Below, piece by piece: positions 13,959 to 18,563 of a stretch of 18,563 bases of DNA. The first letter of the stretch is position 1; every line of letters starts with the position of its first letter. This stretch comes from Lachnospiraceae bacterium UBA3826 (GTDB lineage Bacteria > Bacillota > Clostridia > Lachnospirales > Lachnospiraceae), in assembly GCA_002393095.1 (NCBI GenBank), contig DGII01000053.1, forward strand, positions 1 through 18,563, in the 5' to 3' direction. Below the pieces are notes generated by a model that did not search any database, was not told where the DNA came from, and worked only from the letters and a program-made list of their open reading frames with translations. The translations under genes and the position numbers were made by a program.

Positions 13959-15863
13959 ATGCCTGGACCGATGAACAGAGGACAGCGGGGCGTAAAGCCT
14001 GCGGTTGATAATCCGGGACTGATATTTAAGAGACTGATGCTGTATATCTTCAAGGACTTCGGCGGACTCTTCTTCGTAGTATTCCTTATGATCGTCATCA
14101 GTGTGCTTGCCAATATTCAGGGAACCCTCTTTACCAAGAGCCTTATAGATGATTACATCACACCGTTCCTTATAGACACCGATACTCCGGACTACGGGCC
14201 CTTGGCGCATGCCATGATCAGGGTAGCCTGCTTCTACGGACTTGGTATCGCTGCGGTCTTCGTACAGAATAAGGTTATGATCCGTATATCTCAGGGAGTG
14301 CAGCGTAACTTGAGGAATGATATGTTCTCGCATATGGAGACACTTCCTGTTAAGTACTTCGATACACACAGTCACGGTGATATCATGAGTATCTATACCA
14401 ATGATATTGATACCCTGAGGCAGATAGTAAGCCAGACAATACCACAGCTTGTCAACTCGGCATTCACTATAGTCAGTGTGCTTATAAGCATGATCATCCT
14501 AAGCGTACCGCTCACTGTCGTAACACTTGTGATGGTAAGCATCACCATGTTCGCTGCCAAGACAGCAGGGGGACTGTCCGGCAAATACTTTGTCAAACAG
14601 CAGAAAAACCTTGGCGCGGCTAACGGATATATAGAAGAGATGATAGGAGGAATGAAGGTAGTCAAGGTATTCTGTCATGAGCAGAAGAACAAGGATGAAT
14701 TTGCCAAGCTTAATGAGGAACTCTTTAACTCTGCCAATAATGCCAACAAATTCTCCAATATCTTAGGTCCCATCAACTCACAGATCGGTAATATCAGTTA
14801 TGTGATATGTGCGGTTACGGGCGGAGTACTGGCACTTAACGGCTGGACGGGACTTACTCTTGGGGGGCTTGCAAGCTTCCTTACATTCAATAAGAGCTTC
14901 AATATGCCCATCAATCAGGTCAGTATGCAGATAAGTTCTGTTGTAATGGCACTTGCCGGTGCGGACAGGATATTCAGGCTCCTTGACGAAGAACCGGAGG
15001 CCGATGACGGCTATGTAGTGCTTGTGAATGTGAAGGAAGAGAATGGCAGGATCACAGAGACAGATGAGAATACAGGTCGTTGGATGTGGAAGCATACCCA
15101 TAAGGAGACGGGAGAGGTCGAATATAAGAACTGGGAAGGTGATGTGACCTTCGACGGAGTGGACTTCGGTTATACGGATGATAAGATGGTGCTGCATGAT
15201 ATCAAGATGTATGCCAATGCGGGACAGAAGATAGCCTTCGTAGGCTCAACAGGAGCGGGCAAGACCACCATCACCAATCTTATCAACAGATTCTATGATA
15301 TACAGGATGGCAAGATAAGGTACGACGGTATCAATATAGGCAAGATACGTAAGGCAGATCTAAGGAGAAGTCTGGGCATGGTGCTTCAGGATACCCACCT
15401 TTTCACGGGTACAGTAGCTGACAATATAAGATACGGCAAGCCGGATGCATCTATGGACGAGGTTAAGGCAGCCGCCAAGCTTGCCAATGCCGACGGCTTC
15501 ATAAGGAGACTGCCCATGGGATATGATACCATGCTTAAGGGTGACGGCTCTAACTTAAGCCAGGGTCAGAGACAGCTTCTTGCCATAGCAAGGGCTGCCA
15601 TTATGAATCCTCCGGTACTTATACTCGATGAAGCCACATCCAGCATAGATACGCGCACGGAGCGTATAGTTCAGGACGGTATGGATAAGCTTATGAAGGG
15701 ACGAACCACTTTCGTGATCGCCCACAGACTCTCAACCGTGCGTAACAGCGATTGTATAATGGTGCTTGAACAGGGTCGGATCATAGAGAGAGGTACCCAT
15801 GATGAGCTCATAGCAGAGCACGGCAAGTATTATCAGTTATATACGGGCAATAACATTGCTTAA
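13959..15863 (+). CDS. ABC exporter half-transporter, subunit with canonical ATPase site
   Basis: This 634-residue partner of the preceding subunit has an N-terminal tail rich in Gly/Pro/Arg, a six-helix exporter domain (about 25-340) and a nucleotide-binding domain. Walker A is GSTGAGKT (429-436, K435), the signature LSQGQ (533-537), and Walker B ILDEATSS with D557 and catalytic E558. In a heterodimer its Walker motifs pair with the partner's VSGGQ to form the hydrolysing site, while its LSQGQ completes the degenerate one. A polar insert of about 44 residues (349-392, including TGRWMWKHTHKETG) separates the membrane domain from the ATPase domain. ATG 13959 has AAAGGAGG nine bases upstream; the frame is open further back but those starts lie within the first subunit gene. 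Confidence 0.93.
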   Translation: MPGPMNRGQRGVKPAVDNPGLIFKRLMLYIFKDFGGLFFVVFLMIVISVLANIQGTLFTKSLIDDYITPFLIDTDTPDYGPLAHAMIRVACFYGLGIAAVFVQNKVMIRISQGVQRNLRNDMFSHMETLPVKYFDTHSHGDIMSIYTNDIDTLRQIVSQTIPQLVNSAFTIVSVLISMIILSVPLTVVTLVMVSITMFAAKTAGGLSGKYFVKQQKNLGAANGYIEEMIGGMKVVKVFCHEQKNKDEFAKLNEELFNSANNANKFSNILGPINSQIGNISYVICAVTGGVLALNGWTGLTLGGLASFLTFNKSFNMPINQVSMQISSVVMALAGADRIFRLLDEEPEADDGYVVLVNVKEENGRITETDENTGRWMWKHTHKETGEVEYKNWEGDVTFDGVDFGYTDDKMVLHDIKMYANAGQKIAFVGSTGAGKTTITNLINRFYDIQDGKIRYDGINIGKIRKADLRRSLGMVLQDTHLFTGTVADNIRYGKPDASMDEVKAAAKLANADGFIRRLPMGYDTMLKGDGSNLSQGQRQLLAIARAAIMNPPVLILDEATSSIDTRTERIVQDGMDKLMKGRTTFVIAHRLSTVRNSDCIMVLEQGRIIERGTHDELIAEHGKYYQLYTGNNIA

Positions 15864-15913
15864 TATCATGGCTGACAGACCGGCAATGCGTATATAAAAG
15901 CCGCATATATGGC

Positions 15914-15942
15914 TTGCATAGTCAGGCGGTATGAGTTATAAT
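15914..15942 (+). promoter_or_regulatory. sigma-A-type promoter of 6S RNA
   Basis: TTGCAT (15914-15919), a 17-base spacer and a perfect TATAAT (15937-15942) point to a start near 15949, just before the closing stem of the 6S RNA. The bases between the ABC stop (15863) and this promoter contain only short weak hairpins (such as AAGCC/GGCTT at 15898-15915) and no convincing terminator for the ABC operon. Confidence 0.8.
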
Positions 15943-15948
15943 GAGTAT

Positions 15949-16190
15949 AACCTGTTATAGGGTGCCCCTGATGTTTTGAACCTACATCTACTTTAAACGG
16001 GACTCCAATATCTCATAAGAACATGTCAGGCCTCCGAGAATAGCGATATTCATGAATGGAGACATTCCTGAATGGGCCTTCTTGAATGAATACATTCATT
16101 ATGCAGTGGAAGACAGACGCTTATGTTGCGGTAACCCACCTAGCCATATGCTAGGAGTCAAAATACAGGAGCCTTATCACAGGCCACAAA
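15949..16190 (+). ncRNA. ssrS: 6S RNA, Clostridia type
   Basis: 6S RNA mimics an open promoter and sequesters the sigma-A RNA polymerase holoenzyme, mainly in stationary phase. The predicted fold is diagnostic. The closing stem pairs CCTGT (15951-15955) with ACAGG (16179-16183), ATAGGG (15957-15962) with CCTTAT (16172-16177), and CTG plus TGTTTTGA (15968-15979, one bulge) with TCAAAATACAG (16158-16168). A central bubble follows (ACCTACATC side), whose 3' strand carries the hairpin CCTAGC (16139-16144) / GCTAGG (16150-16155). An upper arm pairs CATAAG (16014-16019) with CTTATG (16120-16125) and TGTC with GACA. The GTTTTGAACC, TCAGGCCTCC, GGAAGACAG and AACCCACC blocks match what I recall of Clostridia 6S RNA. 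It has its own promoter and terminator. Ends are approximate. Confidence 0.86.
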
Positions 16191-16193
16191 ATT

Positions 16194-16217
16194 GCAACCT
16201 TACAGGGTTGCTTTTTT
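16194..16217 (+). terminator. intrinsic terminator of 6S RNA
   Basis: Stem GCAACC (16194-16199) / GGTTGC (16206-16211) with a six-base loop is followed by six T residues (16212-16217). It lies ten bases after the closing stem of the 6S RNA. Confidence 0.88.
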
Positions 16218-16236
16218 ACTGCCTTTAATATAGAAT
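16208..16236 (+). promoter_or_regulatory. possible promoter of the lipoprotein gene, overlapping the 6S terminator
   Basis: TTGCTT (16208-16213) lies in the 3' arm and T tract of the 6S terminator, and TAGAAT (16231-16236) follows after 17 bases. The -10 matches five of six. The predicted start near 16243 gives a leader of about 59 nt. An alternative TTGATT (16242) with CAATAT (16265) is weaker. Confidence 0.4.
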
Positions 16237-16301
16237 AAACGTTGATTGTTGTATTGCTTCCATGCAATATATGTAGTTATGTGAGAGGGAGATAGAAGAA
16301 T

Positions 16302-17237
16302 ATGATCAAGAAGTTAAGAAAAGCCTGCGTGCTTATTACGGCACTTACAATGTTTGCATTAAGCCTTACGGCCTGCGGTGATACTACAGGTGCCGCAGGA
16401 GATGCCGCACAGACGGCGGATGCAGCCACAGAATCGAATACGGATACCGCAGCCAATATTTCTACCGATGTGCCCGCAGCGGATGCAGCTGCCGAGACAG
16501 CGGTCGTTACACAGGATGCATACTTTGAAGAGAATAATATAAGCTTTACCGATGAACGCACATTTACAGTGCCCTTTGCGGCAGATACATACGACCCCGA
16601 AAGCCTTGAATATAAGGAATACAAGGGTGTAACCGTAGAGCCTGAGGATAAGGCTGTTATAACACTTGGTGAGCTCAAGCCGGCTAAGTGTGATAAGGAC
16701 GGATATAAAGCCTTTACGCTTGATTATACCGTGACGGGTGATATCAGAGTAACGGTCGATACATATGATTATGATGAGAACTATTCGTATGAGCCGCAGT
16801 TCCCGCATGTGGATATTGTTGACTATTATACGGGTACGCTCCTTACATATTATCCTTCTTTGGAGAGGACCGAGGAGGGCTATGATTATATAGATACCCT
16901 TACATTTAATAATAAGTCATATGAGATCGCATATTATAACCTTGAAAAATACGGTGATTACGTCGAGGGAGACTGGAGGATTGACGAGAATGCGGATGAT
17001 TCCAGAATGCAGTGGTATGATGTAACCGTAAACGAAGAGCATACAATCGAGATCAGAGTTCCCGAAAGCTATGACGGGCTTGTGTTCGCCGTCAACTTAA
17101 ACGGTATTAAGGAGTACGACAAGGGCGCATTCTTCGAGTATATGGGCAATAAGAAGAGGCTCATATATGAAGAAGATCCTAACGGATATACATATTCGCC
17201 TGATGCTTCGGCTTTCATCAGAGCATCGGATTACTAG
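16302..17237 (+). CDS. putative lipoprotein of unknown function
   Basis: This 311-residue protein starts with a basic lipoprotein signal peptide (MIKKLRKACVLITALTMFAL) and lipobox SLTAC, giving lipidated C25 and an extracellular, membrane-anchored product. A linker of about 45 residues rich in Ala, Thr and Asp follows (29-70). The rest (about 75-311) is an acidic, Tyr/Asp-rich, beta-looking domain with many aromatic residues (YDYDENYSYEPQFPHVDIVDYY region). I recognise no catalytic motif or named family; an extracellular binding or structural role is only a guess. ATG 16302 has AGAGGGAG around 16284-16291. It is probably a single-gene unit, with the 6S terminator upstream and a strong terminator downstream. 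Confidence 0.85.
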   Translation: MIKKLRKACVLITALTMFALSLTACGDTTGAAGDAAQTADAATESNTDTAANISTDVPAADAAAETAVVTQDAYFEENNISFTDERTFTVPFAADTYDPESLEYKEYKGVTVEPEDKAVITLGELKPAKCDKDGYKAFTLDYTVTGDIRVTVDTYDYDENYSYEPQFPHVDIVDYYTGTLLTYYPSLERTEEGYDYIDTLTFNNKSYEIAYYNLEKYGDYVEGDWRIDENADDSRMQWYDVTVNEEHTIEIRVPESYDGLVFAVNLNGIKEYDKGAFFEYMGNKKRLIYEEDPNGYTYSPDASAFIRASDY

Positions 17238-17264
17238 AATATACGCACGTTATTGTGAGAGACG

Positions 17265-17301
17265 ACTCTGATTGCCTTATTAAGCGCCAATCAGAGTTTT
17301 G
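17265..17301 (+). terminator. strong intrinsic terminator after the lipoprotein gene
   Basis: A perfect 10-bp stem ACTCTGATTG (17265-17274) / CAATCAGAGT (17288-17297) with an inner CTT/AAG pairing is followed by TTTTG. It lies 27 bases after the lipoprotein stop, and the next gene's ribosome site begins 20 bases further on. Confidence 0.88.
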
Positions 17302-17333
17302 TCAGTGAAGGATATATTATTGAGGGATGTTTA

Positions 17334-18188
17334 TTGAGGAAGATATATCTTATACTAAGGGATTTCAGTAAACAGCTTATAAGAGACAATATTACCGCAT
17401 ATGCATCGAGTACGGCCTTTTTCTTCTTTTTATCCATCGTACCGATCCTGCTTATAGTATCCACCATAGTTACATTCACACCGTTATCGCAGGATGCCTT
17501 GCTTGAGGCGGTGGCTCCGGTTATACCGTCCTCTTTAAGCGGTCCTTTTACCAGATTCATCGAACAGATATACAACGAGGCCAATACCATCCTGCCGATA
17601 GCTGTAGTAATCGCTGTCTGGTCGGCAGGCAAGGGGATGATGGGACTTCAGATGGGGCTTAATGTGGCTCACGGCGTGGTTGAGGATCGGAATTTTGTCC
17701 TTATCAGGCTACAGGCAAGCTTCTATACGCTGGTGACACTTATTGCATTACTCATGACCTTTAGTCTGTCAACCCTCGGTAAGTTCGTTCTGGGGTATGT
17801 GGGAAGATTTGCGCCGCATTTGTTGGAAATAACACATTTTTTCGTAAGCTACAGGTTCGTCTTCGGATGGGCGGTCCTGACCATAATGTTCACGCTCATA
17901 TATACCTTTATCCCGAACCTTAAGCTTAAGGCGAGATTTCAGGTGCCGGGGGCGGCTTTGGCGGCCATTGGCTGGCAGATATTGGCGCTGGCCTTCTCCG
18001 TATATGTGGATAATTTCGGAGGAATGAGTGTATACGGAAGTCTGTCAACTATAGTGATCGCTATGATGTGGCTGTACATGAGCATGTATATATTGCTTAT
18101 AGGAGCCAATCTTAACAGATATTTTAAGCCTTTGATCAAGGTATTCTATAAAAAAGGAAGGAACATTGCAGATGAAAGAAAAGCTTGA
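17334..18188 (+). CDS. yihY: YihY/BrkB-family inner membrane protein
   Basis: This 284-residue protein of the YihY/virulence factor BrkB family (older RNase BN label, now regarded as a misnomer) has six hydrophobic segments. Signatures include ITAYASSTAFFFFLSIVPILL near the N-terminus, VVIAVWSAGKGMMGLQMGLN in the middle, IYTFIPNLKLKARFQVPGA and YGSLSTIVIAMMWLYMSMYI, ending in GANLNRYF. The function is unknown; an envelope or transport role has been suggested for the family. The start is TTG 17334 with GAGGG (17322-17326) seven bases upstream; the nearby ATG at 17327 is out of frame. Its last 17 bases overlap pheS, so the two are probably co-transcribed and coupled. Confidence 0.9.
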   Translation: MRKIYLILRDFSKQLIRDNITAYASSTAFFFFLSIVPILLIVSTIVTFTPLSQDALLEAVAPVIPSSLSGPFTRFIEQIYNEANTILPIAVVIAVWSAGKGMMGLQMGLNVAHGVVEDRNFVLIRLQASFYTLVTLIALLMTFSLSTLGKFVLGYVGRFAPHLLEITHFFVSYRFVFGWAVLTIMFTLIYTFIPNLKLKARFQVPGAALAAIGWQILALAFSVYVDNFGGMSVYGSLSTIVIAMMWLYMSMYILLIGANLNRYFKPLIKVFYKKGRNIADERKA

Positions 18189-18563
18189 ACAGATCAGAAA
18201 TGAAGCGCTGTCGCAGGTACAGGAATGTGCCGAGGTGGACAGACTTACACAGATCAGGGTTAATTTCCTGGGGAAAAAGGGAAAGCTTACGGATATCCTT
18301 AAGAGTATGAAGGATGTAGCACCGGAAGATAGACCGAAGGTAGGTCAGCTTGTTAATGAGACCAGAGCCGAGATAGAGAAGGTCTTCGACGAGGCACAGA
18401 AAAAGCTGGAGAAGGTACTTCGTGAAGCGCAGATGAAGAGTGAGGTAATAGATGTTACACTTCCTGCGAAAAAAAACAGCGTAGGTCATAAGCATCCCAA
18501 TACCATAGCAAGGGAAGAGGTGGAGAATATCTTCATCGGTATGGGCTATGAGGTCGTGGAAGG
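18172..18563 (+). CDS. pheS: phenylalanyl-tRNA synthetase alpha subunit, 3' truncated by the window edge
   Basis: The first 130 codons of PheS, which with PheT charges tRNA-Phe, are present. The frame begins MKEKLEQIRNEALSQVQ and carries the N-terminal coiled-coil region with VNFLGKKGKLTDILKSMKDV and VGQLVNETRAEIEKVF. IDVTLPAKK and then HPNTIAREEVENIFIGMGYEV follow, the latter marking the start of the catalytic domain. The catalytic motifs 1-3 lie beyond the right edge. ATG 18172 has GGAAGGA (18156-18162) nine bases upstream, inside the end of yihY. There is no T-box leader before pheS here; pheT presumably follows. Confidence 0.95.
   Translation, partial: MKEKLEQIRNEALSQVQECAEVDRLTQIRVNFLGKKGKLTDILKSMKDVAPEDRPKVGQLVNETRAEIEKVFDEAQKKLEKVLREAQMKSEVIDVTLPAKKNSVGHKHPNTIAREEVENIFIGMGYEVVE

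Noticed and set aside
15864..15913. AAGCC/GGCTT hairpin as terminator of the ABC operon
   Set aside because: Five-pair stem with an eight-base loop and no T tract; it overlaps the 6S promoter -35.
15949..16190. tmRNA, RNase P RNA, SRP RNA or riboswitch instead of 6S RNA
   Set aside because: No tRNA-like end, no RNase P core or SRP GGAAGCAGCC-type motif was seen, and the long closing stem with a central bubble plus independent promoter and terminator fits 6S; a riboswitch would not be ended by a terminator and then followed by a separate promoter and gene.
17238..17333. T-box leader ahead of yihY-pheS
   Set aside because: Only about 96 bases are available, filled by a simple terminator; no specifier-loop or T-box sequence (TGGNACC type) is present.

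Overview
The window looks like chromosomal DNA of a Clostridia bacterium, most likely a Lachnospiraceae member of the Butyrivibrio/Coprococcus/Roseburia kind. Support comes from protein character (a Firmicutes-type ParC, a B12-type radical SAM protein plus its DUF2344 partner next to RNase G, a heterodimeric ABC exporter), heavy use of ATA/AGA/CTT codons, good Shine-Dalgarno sites, frequent GTG/TTG starts, and a Clostridia-type 6S RNA. This is inference from the sequence alone. I see no insertion sequence, phage gene, CRISPR array, tRNA or rRNA. The region is mostly housekeeping, and its less ordinary parts are a small phosphorelay insert and several regulatory arrangements.

Region 1 (1-3891, plus strand): the 3' part of a type II topoisomerase A subunit (parC-like), then rsmD, coaD and a coiled-coil protein, tightly packed with one-base or near-zero spacing, closed by an intrinsic terminator. 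Region 2 (3944-8248, plus): a small two-helix membrane protein of unknown function begins directly after that terminator. It is followed by a B12-binding-type radical SAM protein, its DUF2344 companion and a short RNase G/E.

Region 3 (8229-10090, minus): two receiver-domain proteins, REC-HPt followed by pseudo-REC-REC, converge on RNase G and overlap its end by 20 bases. They carry receivers and a histidine phosphotransfer domain but no kinase core and no DNA-binding output, so they must work with partners encoded elsewhere. A 135-base divergent intergenic region holds a near-perfect 25-base palindrome and facing promoters.

Region 4 (10226-15863, plus): a long Xaa-Pro aminopeptidase, whose promoter sits so close to the start codon that the mRNA may be leaderless, then two ABC exporter half-transporters forming one heterodimer with a degenerate and a canonical ATPase site. 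Region 5 (15864-16301): the only gene-free stretch over 300 bases. It encodes 6S RNA with its own sigma-A-type promoter and terminator. Region 6 (16302-18563, plus): a lipoprotein of unknown function with a strong terminator, a YihY-family membrane protein, and the start of pheS overlapping it. pheS runs off the right edge.
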